Assembly (NCBI GenBank): GCA_002483365.1
Contig: DLHT01000009.1
Location: forward strand, 16,844 to 80,843
Direction of reading: 5' to 3'
Source: Cellvibrio sp. UBA7661
GTDB lineage: Bacteria; Pseudomonadota; Gammaproteobacteria; Pseudomonadales; Cellvibrionaceae
Length of the DNA stretch: 64,000 nt
Positions within the stretch are counted from its first letter, which is position 1. The number at the start of each line of letters is the position of its first letter. Position numbers and translations under genes: made by a program. The notes under the pieces are model-generated. The model had not been told where the DNA came from. It was given only the letters and a program-made list of their open reading frames with translations, and did no database searches. Positions 43,638-52,522 of the stretch are shown here, in pieces.

Positions 43638-44366
43638 ATGTCATTAAAACTGGATGAAGCCAAAAAACTCCACCACAAAAAATACCGCACCGAATTCGGT
43701 TATTTTTTGGTGGAGGGTGAACATTTAATTCTGGAATTGGAAAAAGCGGCAGCGATTAACCCTGCACTGAATCAATGCGAATTATTTGTGACCGAACAGT
43801 TCAAAGATTTTCCGAGCCAGTTTAAAAAACATCTGGTCAGCGAAAAACACATGGCGCAGTTGTCCGACACCAAAACGCCGCAAGGGATTATCGCTGTAGC
43901 GCCCTTACTGAATAACGCAGGCACTCAAACGGCCAACGAAAAAACCATTTACCTCTATGAAGTACAAGACCCCGGCAATTTAGGCACCATTTTGCGCAGC
44001 CTCGCCTGGTTCGGTAACTTCCGCTGTCTGCTCAGCCCCGGCTCGGTTGATCCTTATAACCCCAAAGTGGTGCGCTCCAGCATGGGTGCCATTTTTCATG
44101 TACCGATTGAATTGGATGTACCCGTCGAATCATTGGCTGAACGATTCAAATCTATCGCCACACTGGATATGAACGGAAAAGCATTGAGTGATAACAGTTT
44201 TAAAAATTTTGACTGCTACGTGTTTGGCAATGAAGCCCGCGGCGTACCGCGTGAGGCACTGCAGGCGATGAATGCACAAGCGTTTACTGTTACAGGCTGC
44301 GGGGCAATTGAATCGCTGAATTTGGCCTCAGCGGTGAATATGTGTGTGTATGAGTTAAAAAGATAA
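43638..44366 (+). CDS. SpoU/TrmH-family RNA 2'-O-methyltransferase
   Basis: A 242-residue SPOUT enzyme. Residues 1-85 form a substrate-binding domain (KKYRTEFGYFLVEGEHLILE). The knotted methyltransferase domain has all three motifs: LYEVQDPGNLGTILRSLAWF, YVFGNEARGVPREAL and GAIESLNLASAVNMCVYEL. It methylates ribose in tRNA or rRNA using SAM; whether it is TrmH-, RlmB- or RlmM-like is not clear from sequence. It is co-transcribed with the FAD protein. Confidence 0.93.
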   Translation: MSLKLDEAKKLHHKKYRTEFGYFLVEGEHLILELEKAAAINPALNQCELFVTEQFKDFPSQFKKHLVSEKHMAQLSDTKTPQGIIAVAPLLNNAGTQTANEKTIYLYEVQDPGNLGTILRSLAWFGNFRCLLSPGSVDPYNPKVVRSSMGAIFHVPIELDVPVESLAERFKSIATLDMNGKALSDNSFKNFDCYVFGNEARGVPREALQAMNAQAFTVTGCGAIESLNLASAVNMCVYELKR

Positions 44367-44371
44367 TTCCG

Positions 44372-44391
44372 GCGGCTGCAGTAGCAGCCGC
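44372..44391 (+). terminator. Hairpin after the SpoU gene
   Basis: GCGGCTGC (44372-44379), loop AGTA, GCAGCCGC (44384-44391): a strong 8-bp GC stem 5 bases past the stop. The T-rich stretch comes only about 15 bases later, so termination may need Rho or be inefficient. It lies between convergent genes. Confidence 0.65.
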
Positions 44392-44402
44392 AATCAGGAA
44401 TA

Positions 44403-45269
44403 TTATTTTTCCAAGGGCAAGGTTGCCATCAACCCCTTGGAGAGCAGACCGGGGAAAACACTGTGATGACTCTCCCCTTGCAACACCTCAACATGCAAAT
44501 TAAATCCTTCATAGTTGCGTGAGCGCAATTGTTTTTCCATCGCTAATAAATCAGTCACCATTGGATAGTAATCATTTTCAAGCGATCCAACAAACATAGC
44601 GACATTAACCGGTAGACGGTTATGGGTTTTGGCAAAGGCTTTTTCAAGCGTAAACATAACGCGATTGTCGTACCACAGGGATGGGCTGCCGATAATGTAA
44701 TCAGTAAACAAATGTGGCTTCTTAAATAAAATATAAGTACCGAGCACCCCGCCGTAGGAATGCCCCACAAAAACCCTTTTGTTTGAATCAGTGCGATATT
44801 TCTTCTGCAATAAAGGGATGACCTGACTTTCAATAAAATCGACATACTCTTTGGCGTGACCAGACGCCTTACGAGCCGGGCTAGAACTCCCGTTTTTATC
44901 TGTCGGTGAAAATGTAGGTGTGTAATCGCGTGTACGGCTCAGCATGCGATCATCGCCTTTGGAGTAGGAAATACCCACTACAATCGCTTCCTTAACAACG
45001 GCTCCTCCCATTAATGCCATAGCACCATTGGTAATCGGAAAAGCCCAGCTAGTATCATTAACAATGATTAACGGGTAAGCCGTTTTTGTATCCTGATATG
45101 ACTTGGGTAGCTGTACATAAAGTTCATAATCTTTGTTATTGCTGTTTGCATGAATATTAATAGTTTCATAAGCAGGATAACCAAATGGAGGAAGTTGGTT
45201 TGCATAACTGCCATTCATAAAAATGACAACACCCAGCACCAGCAACGCAAAAGCTTTTTTGATAAACAT
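44403..45269 (-). CDS. Exported alpha/beta-hydrolase esterase (EstD/IroE-like)
   Basis: 288 residues with a signal peptide (cleaved near SYAN). It is an esterase-D/ferric-enterobactin-esterase type alpha/beta hydrolase: nucleophile elbow VFVGHSYGGVLGTYIL, an acid in MFVGSLENDYYPM and the His in GESHHSVFPGLL. Relatives cleave siderophore esters or carbohydrate esters. It is the last gene of the four-gene leftward group beginning at 48194, 30 bases after a polysaccharide deacetylase, which favours an acyl-glycan substrate. AAGGA precedes the ATG. Confidence 0.88.
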   Translation of the reverse strand: MFIKKAFALLVLGVVIFMNGSYANQLPPFGYPAYETINIHANSNNKDYELYVQLPKSYQDTKTAYPLIIVNDTSWAFPITNGAMALMGGAVVKEAIVVGISYSKGDDRMLSRTRDYTPTFSPTDKNGSSSPARKASGHAKEYVDFIESQVIPLLQKKYRTDSNKRVFVGHSYGGVLGTYILFKKPHLFTDYIIGSPSLWYDNRVMFTLEKAFAKTHNRLPVNVAMFVGSLENDYYPMVTDLLAMEKQLRSRNYEGFNLHVEVLQGESHHSVFPGLLSKGLMATLPLEK

Positions 45270-45299
45270 GTTATTCCTTTGTTTATTATTAATTATTGA

Positions 45300-46220
45300 C
45301 TATTGATTAACAATCACGCCTGCCTTCGCAAAAGCCTGATCCAAATATTGTTCATTCTCTGATGGATGACGCAGCTCAGTATCGGGAATGCCTTTGCTGC
45401 TGGCAATAGCGGCAACCCTGCCCTGCTTATGCAAAGCAACTTGCGGGAATTTTTTAGCAATAGTGTCTTTATAGGCTTGCTGGGGCGAAATAATTTTCCA
45501 ACCTTTACTGCGCAAATGATTTACCAGATCACCAATGAACAATGCCGCTGCATCATTCTCATGCAATAAAAGCACATGCCGAGGCGAACGCTTTAATGTT
45601 TTTTTGGCAATAGCATCATAAAACTCAATCGAGTCGTACAAACTATTTACATAAAAATCACGGGCTTTTTCATAATCAATGGTTTTCTTTTCTTCAGCCG
45701 CTTTGGTGATAAGCGAACTGATATACCAATCAAAATTATCGACAGTGACATAACCATCTTTATAGCCAAGCTCGGTCAGCAAAGCTTGTAATTGGTTAAT
45801 ATCCGCCAGATCTTTTCCATAATGGAGATAAGGAAAACGGTGAAAGTTCAGTACATTTTTAAAGGATTTTAATGCTAAATGCGCTTTGTAGGCATCCTCA
45901 GCGTAGGCATTTACACCTATTTGGCCTGCAGATTGATGGGAAAAACTGTGGTTTGCTAAATGAAAGCCTGCATCCGCATATTGTGTTAACCGATCTGCAT
46001 TTTGGGAATCTATGTGGCCTGCTTTCACAAAGATCAACGCATCGGGCACATTGGCTTTTTTTAATGCGGCAATAATTTTTTGGGTCCGCTCAACGCCGGT
46101 CATTAACACTGAGTCAGGCGTGGGTGCATCATCAAAGGTCAATGCAATCTCACGGGCATTTGACATTGAGGTAACACAAAGCAATATCAAACTGAACAAC
46201 GACAAAAAACGCTTATCCAT
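45300..46220 (-). CDS. Exported polysaccharide deacetylase (CE4)
   Basis: 306 residues, signal peptide cleaved near SNAR. NodB-homology motifs are clear: motif 1 REIALTFDDAPTPDS (D-D), motif 2 HLANHSFSHQSAG (H-x3-H metal ligands), motif 3 HRFPYLHYGKD, and the late His in RHVLLLHENDAAALF. It removes N-acetyl groups from a polysaccharide in the periplasm or outside. It differs strongly from the other deacetylase at 33642, so they are not recent copies. It lies between an OpgC-like acyltransferase and an esterase. Confidence 0.92.
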   Translation of the reverse strand: MDKRFLSLFSLILLCVTSMSNAREIALTFDDAPTPDSVLMTGVERTQKIIAALKKANVPDALIFVKAGHIDSQNADRLTQYADAGFHLANHSFSHQSAGQIGVNAYAEDAYKAHLALKSFKNVLNFHRFPYLHYGKDLADINQLQALLTELGYKDGYVTVDNFDWYISSLITKAAEEKKTIDYEKARDFYVNSLYDSIEFYDAIAKKTLKRSPRHVLLLHENDAAALFIGDLVNHLRSKGWKIISPQQAYKDTIAKKFPQVALHKQGRVAAIASSKGIPDTELRHPSENEQYLDQAFAKAGVIVNQ

Positions 46221-46345
46221 AAAAAATCCTGATTATTATGAGGTTAATCCTTTTGGGTCATCCAAAAGAGGGGGTAGAGATAAGAGTAGATAGAAATAGT
46301 ACAAGGTTTATCGACTATCATCCAACCCAATAGTTCAAACTCATT

Positions 46346-47563
46346 TTATATGGCTTCACGGCGATAGAACAAAAATCGCGGTTTGGAGTTGCCATTCAAA
46401 ATAGCCCCAACAATTGTCGAGCGAATAAGTAAATCGTAAATCACAAGGGATATAACAATCGTCAGTAGTGAAATGCTGGCAATTTTTATTGACCAATGCC
46501 AAGGCAATTCAGCGAAAGCAATTTGCAGGTAGATAACAATCGGCAAATGGACTAAATAAAGCCAATAGGATGAATCCGCAAGGTAGCGGATTGTTTTGCT
46601 CGGGCGAGCAAAAAAGCGTCTGAACAATCCTATCGTCAGTGCAACCAACAACCACATCATAATGGCATGGCTGAACACAAAGCAGACTTTCAAAAATTGG
46701 TAGTGAGGATGCGTTAGTTTCGCTGATAGATCGTAAATCAAGCTTGTGATAATTATTCCGCTTACACAAAGCAAAAACTTATTCCATGTAAAATGAGAAA
46801 AATGTTCGATCAGTTCTGCTTGACGATGCAGCAACCATCCGAAAATAAAAAAAGCACCATACACCAACAATACCGGAACATTCGGAACCAGTGTTTTATC
46901 GGGTGTGTCTACGCTCCAGTAATTCATAAACCACAAGCAAATGGCGGTGGGAATGGCGAGCGCAAATATTGCAAGCTGCGAATTGCACATCCATCGCATC
47001 AAAGTATCGACCAGCTTCATCAATGGTTGCTGTATGGGTTGATATACACCTAATAAAAAACGCAGCAATATAACGGTTGCGCTAATTAATAGCAGGTAAT
47101 ACAAAAACCATAGATGCGTGCCTACCAATAAATCAGTTGGTAAATTTGCAAGACTGGCAAACCCCGCTTGTAGTCCAGTCATAATATTCACATCACCGCG
47201 CATGCTTTCGCCGCCGATAATCCAGCCGGATATCAACAATGGTCGCAATAAAAACCAACCCACTACAAACGGTACAAGAATGCGCAAAAAACGCGAGCGC
47301 ATGAAATTGCGTCCGCCTTGGTTATGGAAACTCATATGGCTGAAAAAGCCAGCAATCAGAAAAAATAATTCCATGCGAAATGAATGGGCGATCATAACAA
47401 ACAGCACAACAACAGAACTGGTTGATACATCCATGACGGCCCAGCCAATAAACATCGGCATAAACGATAAGCTTGTATGAAACACAATGCCTAGTATCAG
47501 CGCAAAGGCTCTGGCAGCGTCTAAATAATCCAGCCGCTGGTTGTTAAGTATTGGTTTATTCAT
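46346..47563 (-). CDS. Membrane acyltransferase family 3, OpgC-like
   Basis: 405 residues from the ATG at 47563; an ATG five codons earlier is less well placed. About ten membrane helices. The start RLDYLDAARAFALILGIVFH gives the His of acyltransferase 3 proteins, and MELFFLIAGFFSHM and RSRFLRILVPFVVGWFLLRP are typical of the OpgC branch that succinylates osmoregulated periplasmic glucans. The next motif THLWFLYYLLLISATVILL also fits. No opgGH is in the window, so the acceptor could be another glycan. It follows the CIA30-domain gene by 31 bases. Confidence 0.87.
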   Translation of the reverse strand: MNKPILNNQRLDYLDAARAFALILGIVFHTSLSFMPMFIGWAVMDVSTSSVVVLFVMIAHSFRMELFFLIAGFFSHMSFHNQGGRNFMRSRFLRILVPFVVGWFLLRPLLISGWIIGGESMRGDVNIMTGLQAGFASLANLPTDLLVGTHLWFLYYLLLISATVILLRFLLGVYQPIQQPLMKLVDTLMRWMCNSQLAIFALAIPTAICLWFMNYWSVDTPDKTLVPNVPVLLVYGAFFIFGWLLHRQAELIEHFSHFTWNKFLLCVSGIIITSLIYDLSAKLTHPHYQFLKVCFVFSHAIMMWLLVALTIGLFRRFFARPSKTIRYLADSSYWLYLVHLPIVIYLQIAFAELPWHWSIKIASISLLTIVISLVIYDLLIRSTIVGAILNGNSKPRFLFYRREAI

Positions 47564-47594
47564 AAGATCGCCCAACATGATTACGTTGAATGAA

Positions 47595-48194
47595 TTAATA
47601 AAAACTCACTTCATCGACTGCAAAATCAAAACTGCCTTTTGCCATGTCATAGGCAGTAATGCTGATGCTGTTGAGCGTTTTGGGATTGAGCGGTGTCTGT
47701 TCAGACCAACTGCGTTTCATTGCGCTAAATGGAATTTTAACTTCATGGAATTTACCGTCGGCAGCCACTGCAATAAGCGCGACGTGATAGTCAAAATTGG
47801 AAACCTCTGTACTGTTAGCAGAAACGGAAAGATTGCCGCTATTCACTTTAATCAGCAGACGAACGCCTTCAAAGGCACTGCTATCTTTAGGCGTTCCCTG
47901 CGCTTCAAGTGGCAGTGCAATGCTCGCCCAACCCGGTTGGCCGCGCGGAGGAACAATCTCACCTTTTGTAGAGATCACGCCCTTCGCTACCAGCTGCTCG
48001 GTGGTTGTATTGCCACCTGCCATAGTGTCATTCACAAAATAGCGAGGAAAACCCAAGCTGGTCTGCTGGGCATTGCTAAAATCATCGACAACCAGAGCCA
48101 TGCCAGACCCGAAGCTGATACTTGCAGATGCCAATAATGTGGAGAGCAATAAAGGTTGAATAAATATTAACGCGCTTGCCTTACGATTGTTCAT
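47595..48194 (-). CDS. Exported CIA30-domain protein
   Basis: 199 residues with a signal peptide (to about residue 30). The body matches the CIA30/galactose-binding-like fold: VVDDFSNAQQTSLGFPRYFV, VNDTMAGGNTTTEQ, a strand-rich middle (GVRLLIKVNSGNLSVSANST), and HEVKIPFSAMKRSWSEQTPL. In mitochondria CIA30 helps assemble complex I, but secreted bacterial versions with the fold are thought to bind carbohydrate or act as accessory domains. It is the first gene of the leftward glycan-type group and faces the sigma-factor gene across a shared control region. GGAG lies 8 bases before the ATG. Confidence 0.82.
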   Translation of the reverse strand: MNNRKASALIFIQPLLLSTLLASASISFGSGMALVVDDFSNAQQTSLGFPRYFVNDTMAGGNTTTEQLVAKGVISTKGEIVPPRGQPGWASIALPLEAQGTPKDSSAFEGVRLLIKVNSGNLSVSANSTEVSNFDYHVALIAVAADGKFHEVKIPFSAMKRSWSEQTPLNPKTLNSISITAYDMAKGSFDFAVDEVSFY

Positions 48195-48309
48195 GGGGGT
48201 TGCTCCATCTTGAGTGTTTTGCCATGAGGCGCTACTGGAATTAACATGCTGTTAACATGCAAGGGTCAAACACAGCATTGCCGTGCTTACCAATAAGTAC
48301 CTGAGTGAA

Positions 48310-48409
48310 AAAAAAGGTGACAAAAAATTAATTTTTCGTGTTATTTGATTAAAAATTGATTTTTTTCGGGAGCGGTGACATTTTTTATCGTGTTCTTGTC
48401 ACCTTTTTT
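48310..48409. promoter_or_regulatory. Divergent control region with three GGTGACA motifs
   Basis: GGTGACA occurs at 48316-48322 and 48374-48380 on the plus strand and inverted at 48397-48403. The outer copies form a perfect 14-bp inverted repeat (AAAAAAGGTGACAA, 48310-48323, with its complement at 48396-48409). Both plus-strand copies are followed by CGTGTT (48337-48342 and 48389-48394), separated by 14 or 8 A/T bases. The whole 258-base region is very AT-rich. GTGACA-like -35 and CGT-type -10 elements are typical of ECF sigma promoters, so autoregulation by the sigma gene is plausible. Confidence 0.6.
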
Positions 48410-48452
48410 AGAAAACGGGCACTTATTGGCTCAGAGCCAGAGATGAATAACC

Positions 48453-50081
48453 ATGAGCCTATTTAAAAGACGAAAACCGTCGTTCGATTGGAGCGATGCC
48501 GATTTGGTTATGGCCTCCCTGGGAGGTGACAGGGATGCCTTTTGCGCAATAGTAACGCGCTACCAAAATCTGCTATGTGCACTGGCCTATTCCGCCGTAG
48601 GGGATTTAAAGCACAGTGAGGATATCGCCCAGGAAACGTTTATTGAGGCATGGAAAAAACTCGATACTTTGCGTGACCCGGAGAAATTAAAATCCTGGCT
48701 ATGCGGCATTCTTCGCTTTAAAACCAGTCACTTTCGCCGCAAAGAAGTCACCCAACCGGCGGCCGATGCCCGCGCACTGGATGACCACGAAAACGAACTG
48801 CACACGCAGGGAAAAATTGAGGATGACCTTATCAGCGCCCAGGAGCAGGCACTGTTGTGGCAAGCATTGGAAAAAATGCCGGAGACTTATCGCGAGCCTT
48901 TGATTTTATTTTATCGCGAGCAGCGTTCCATTGAACATGTTGCACACCAATTAGAGCTAAGTGAAGACACAGTAAAACAACGGCTATCGCGTGGCCGCAA
49001 ATTATTACAACAAGCCATGGTAAATTTTGTGGAAGATACTCTGGCAAAAAGCAAACAAGGCACTGCGTTTACCTTGTCCGTCCTGATTGCAATTAACGAT
49101 ATTGCACCCGCCATAAAAATCGCTACGTTTAGCGCAGGTGCAGCAAAAGCCAGTTCTATTTTTAAATGGACTGCAATGCTGGCAACCCTGGCAGCATTCG
49201 CTGGCATTGTGAGTTCTTTTTTTGGACTCAGGGCCGCACTGGACCAATCGCGCACCAAACGCGAACGCCGCTGCGTTGTACTCGTTACCCTGCTCTATTT
49301 TTTCTTGACGCTAATTTTTATTGTTGGAATGTTAGGACTGCAATATCTTGCCGAAACCAGCGCACAGACAAATCCCGGCAACATAGCGCTTTACGCAATA
49401 GCCTCGCAGCTTTTGGTCGCCGCACTTGTTGCCAGTCTTATTATTCTTACGGTGAAAATGTTACGGGACATGCGCACATTAAGAATGCAGGAGCGATTGT
49501 TTCATCCCGAAGCATTTCAACACCCCATCGATCAACCAGGGTCCAAACAACGCGAATACAAAAGCCGTATGTGTATTGCAGGTGTGCCGTTATTTCATTT
49601 CCGTTTTGGCATGGCAGAAAATGGAGACAAGCCACTCGTTGCCTGGGTAGCAGGTGGTAGTCACGCCTACGGATTACTCTTTGCGTGGGGAGGAGTGGCG
49701 ATTGCGCCAATCAGCGTCGGCATTATTTCGGTTGGTGTTATCAGCATAGGTGCCATAAGTGCTGGCCTCTTGGGCATGGGCACTATCGGCATAGGCGCTA
49801 TCGGATTTGGTGCTTCAGCTATAGGTTACAAAGCCTACGGCTCGTTTTCCGCACTGGGCTGGGAAAGCGCGGTCAGCGGCGGCTTCTCCATCGCCAAAGA
49901 AGCCGCACTTGGCGCAATACCTTTTGCACAACATATCAATAATGAACAAGCAGCCGATATTGCCAGCTTGGCATTGTTCCATCAAAGCTCTATTTGGATG
50001 CTATCGGCCATTACATTATTTGTGGTTATTCCTGCGATTTTATATGCACACATGGTGCGCAAAAGAATGGCGAAAAAATAA
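48453..50081 (+). CDS. ECF-type sigma factor fused to a C-terminal membrane domain
   Basis: A 542-residue protein. Residues 15-95 are sigma region 2 (DAFCAIVTRYQNLLCALAYS, DIAQETFIEAWKKLDTLRD, LKSWLCGILR) and 130-190 region 4 (MPETYREPLILFYREQ, LSEDTVKQRLSRGRKLLQ). After residue 225 come about five hydrophobic segments, and residues 405-445 are a run of hydrophobic pentads (ISVGI, ISVGV, ISIGA, ISAGL, LGMGT, IGIGA, IGFGA). Typical ECF factors are under 200 residues and are held by a separate anti-sigma protein; none is encoded next door, so the membrane part may hold the sigma domain and sense a signal. No Shine-Dalgarno sequence is clear. It converges with the next gene with a 1-base gap. 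Confidence 0.92.
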   Translation: MSLFKRRKPSFDWSDADLVMASLGGDRDAFCAIVTRYQNLLCALAYSAVGDLKHSEDIAQETFIEAWKKLDTLRDPEKLKSWLCGILRFKTSHFRRKEVTQPAADARALDDHENELHTQGKIEDDLISAQEQALLWQALEKMPETYREPLILFYREQRSIEHVAHQLELSEDTVKQRLSRGRKLLQQAMVNFVEDTLAKSKQGTAFTLSVLIAINDIAPAIKIATFSAGAAKASSIFKWTAMLATLAAFAGIVSSFFGLRAALDQSRTKRERRCVVLVTLLYFFLTLIFIVGMLGLQYLAETSAQTNPGNIALYAIASQLLVAALVASLIILTVKMLRDMRTLRMQERLFHPEAFQHPIDQPGSKQREYKSRMCIAGVPLFHFRFGMAENGDKPLVAWVAGGSHAYGLLFAWGGVAIAPISVGIISVGVISIGAISAGLLGMGTIGIGAIGFGASAIGYKAYGSFSALGWESAVSGGFSIAKEAALGAIPFAQHINNEQAADIASLALFHQSSIWMLSAITLFVVIPAILYAHMVRKRMAKK

Positions 50082-50082
50082 T

Positions 50083-51156
50083 TTAAATAGCCCTCGTGCT
50101 ATCGGCCAGTATTATCAGCTTGAACATATCTGGCAAATTACCACGCATCGCAGCCACGAAGGAATGCATCAATACCAGTTGACCACTAAATGCTGCTGAA
50201 CTTTTTTGTATCTTTTTTTCAGCAGCAGATAAACCCTGCTGCTGAAAAACCTGCAAGAGCGCAACGCTGTTTTCCTCTGCCGTTAATCTGCGCGGCAATG
50301 GTTCGTATCCCAACTGCTTTACCGTTTTTTCCGCAAGCAACCACACAGACCAAGGGTTTTGACCAGTAATCAAATTATCGTGTTGAATCACCTGTTCCAG
50401 ATAGTCAGCGCCTGCCATAAATTGTGCACCACGCGCCTCTAACCGGGTTTGCAATAAAAAAGGAAATACTGTTTTTGCTTCAGGCATCAGCAATAGTTCT
50501 TCTGCATTGGTAAATGCGCTGATTTTTTTATTGGCCACTAACCAACTTCCATCTGCATTTTTAATATTGACCAATGCAGCAGGGCCATGACAAACCGCGG
50601 CAATCACCTTTCCCTGTTCCATAAATCGTGATGCCAGATGATGGATCACCGGATTATCGGGAAAATCAAACATTGCACCCTTGCCACCTACAAAATACAC
50701 GACGATATAATCATCGGGCTGAATTTGATCCAATTTGAAAGTGTGTTTGATTTTCTGCTGGGCATTAGCATCATTTAAAAATGCGTAATCAAACTCCGCC
50801 ATGTCATCCTCATCCAGCAACGCATAGGGCTCACCACCCTGAGGGCTGGCAATATCAACTGCAAAACCATTTGCTGTAAAAACCCAGTAAGCACGCGCAA
50901 GCTCGCTAAGTTCATAACCGGTGACTTTTCCACTCGTTCCGATTGTGCGTACACTGGTGACAACTGCCAGTATTTTCCCACGAGTAGGGGGCAGCGAAGA
51001 CTGTAAATATGCCAAGCTTTCTGCTTTAGTGGAGCGCAATTTCTCCAACCCACTATTATTTGGAAAAAATGCCATTGCCCAATAAACAAAAGCAGCCAAC
51101 ACTATACCTGCAACCAATAACACACCTGCAAGACTGAATACTATTTTTTTCAACAT
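50083..51156 (-). CDS. Membrane-anchored DJ-1/PfpI-family protein
   Basis: 357 residues with an N-terminal hydrophobic anchor (residues 5-30). Residues 60-250 are a DJ-1/PfpI (class I amidotransferase-like) domain: KILAVVTSVRTIGTSGKVTG, YELSELARAYWVFTANGF, and the nucleophile Cys elbow VIAAVCHGPAAL. The pattern is close to the Hsp31/YhbO-like glyoxalase III-type group. The C-terminal 100 residues are helical and not recognised. AGGAG precedes the ATG. It is convergent with the sigma gene; a two-component system follows. Confidence 0.87.
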   Translation of the reverse strand: MLKKIVFSLAGVLLVAGIVLAAFVYWAMAFFPNNSGLEKLRSTKAESLAYLQSSLPPTRGKILAVVTSVRTIGTSGKVTGYELSELARAYWVFTANGFAVDIASPQGGEPYALLDEDDMAEFDYAFLNDANAQQKIKHTFKLDQIQPDDYIVVYFVGGKGAMFDFPDNPVIHHLASRFMEQGKVIAAVCHGPAALVNIKNADGSWLVANKKISAFTNAEELLLMPEAKTVFPFLLQTRLEARGAQFMAGADYLEQVIQHDNLITGQNPWSVWLLAEKTVKQLGYEPLPRRLTAEENSVALLQVFQQQGLSAAEKKIQKSSAAFSGQLVLMHSFVAAMRGNLPDMFKLIILADSTRAI

Positions 51157-51250
51157 AACACTCTCCTATTAATGAAATAACAGAAGATAAAATAAATGTC
51201 TGACGGAGAATTTCAGGTGAAATCTGCAATATTTTTATGATAAAGAATTG

Positions 51251-52522
51251 CTACTGGCTTTCCATTGTCTTGGGTAATTGCAAAATAGCTTTGAAATACT
51301 GACTATCGGTTTCAACCGAAAACTCACAACAAAATTGATCTGCTATTTTCTTAATCAAGTAAAGCCCAAGTCCGATGCCATTGCTTTTTTCACTTTTCCC
51401 ACCGGGATGACTAACATCCAAAGTGGGGCAATGAATAATGGTATTTTTAAACTCTAATTTCCCATCAGCATAGGTTATAACCAACAATGGCTCGCTGGCA
51501 TGTTCTGCTGCATTGCGCAGCAAATTGATAAACAATAACTCCAGCAATTGTGGATTAGCGGATAACATCACGCTAGGCGATAGGTGTAACTCTATTTGAA
51601 AATGGTTTAGCCACGGCTGACATTTTAGAATTGCCTCCTCCAAAATCGAATTAATGCGACAAGGCTGTACAGGCAATGACTTTGCTCGTGCCAATGAGAA
51701 CAGGATATCCACGGTACGCTGCATATGATCGCAAACACCATCAATAGTCACCAGGTCACTATCCTTGAATCCACGCCGGGCAATCAACACGCTGATATTT
51801 TTTAATAGTGTCAAGGGTGTCCTTAATTCATGACTGATATTGGTAGAAAATTCTTTCTCGCGTTGCAGTAATTGGTCGCGTTTATCAAAGCTGGTTTGCA
51901 ATTGATCTGCAAGATACATTAATTCATCGGGCAAGCCCGCTGAATTTAATTGTACTTTTTCATTACCTTTAGTCGCGGCATCACTTTTTGCCAGATCGAC
52001 ATTTTTTACTGCATCCGTTAGTTGCATAACAGGATTCACTATACGCCGTGAAAATTGCACAGCAAGCACAACAGCAACTAGTAATACCAAAACAAATACA
52101 ATTAAAAAAATACTAAAAATTTCCGGTTGTCTGGTAACTACCAATAAACCTGAAACCTCAGCTAATAAATAACCTGTTTGCTGCCCCAACACTAACTGTC
52201 GATAATGATAGTGGGTTTGATCCGGTGTAAATATTTCACCAGACAAGGCGTCATGAACTACAGCTGTCATCACCCAATCTGGCAATTGTTCTGCAGGTAA
52301 AAGCACTTGCATAAACTCAAATGGCAGCTCTGGTACACGGTTATGCAATGCAAAATAGCGCTCTATAAAACCTGCCTGCTCTGTAATCCAATTATCCAGC
52401 AGCATATCTTCTACAACAAACGCAACCAGCAACGCCAACAAACCAAAAACCAGTGTTAACCCTAACGTCAACCCCAACAATAACGTTAGCGTCTGCTTAC
52501 GAATGCTGCTTCCCTTAGTCAT
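51251..52522 (-). CDS. Sensor histidine kinase (two-component)
   Basis: 423 residues from the ATG at 52522, overlapping the regulator gene by 8 bases. Two membrane segments (10-38 and 136-156) flank a small periplasmic domain of about 95 residues; HAMP follows (about 155-215). Phospho-accepting H231 is in FSTNISHELRTPLTLL. The ATP-binding domain shows the N box LLFINLLRNAAEHA and the G box GIGLGLYLIKKIAD. The late part is short and acidic-poor compared with EnvZ-type kinases. The periplasmic domain is not recognised, so the signal is unknown. Confidence 0.94.
   Translation of the reverse strand: MTKGSSIRKQTLTLLLGLTLGLTLVFGLLALLVAFVVEDMLLDNWITEQAGFIERYFALHNRVPELPFEFMQVLLPAEQLPDWVMTAVVHDALSGEIFTPDQTHYHYRQLVLGQQTGYLLAEVSGLLVVTRQPEIFSIFLIVFVLVLLVAVVLAVQFSRRIVNPVMQLTDAVKNVDLAKSDAATKGNEKVQLNSAGLPDELMYLADQLQTSFDKRDQLLQREKEFSTNISHELRTPLTLLKNISVLIARRGFKDSDLVTIDGVCDHMQRTVDILFSLARAKSLPVQPCRINSILEEAILKCQPWLNHFQIELHLSPSVMLSANPQLLELLFINLLRNAAEHASEPLLVITYADGKLEFKNTIIHCPTLDVSHPGGKSEKSNGIGLGLYLIKKIADQFCCEFSVETDSQYFKAILQLPKTMESQ

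Noticed and set aside
33642..46220. Recent duplication of the two polysaccharide deacetylases
   Set aside because: Apart from the metal-binding motifs, the two proteins share little sequence, so they are distant relatives.
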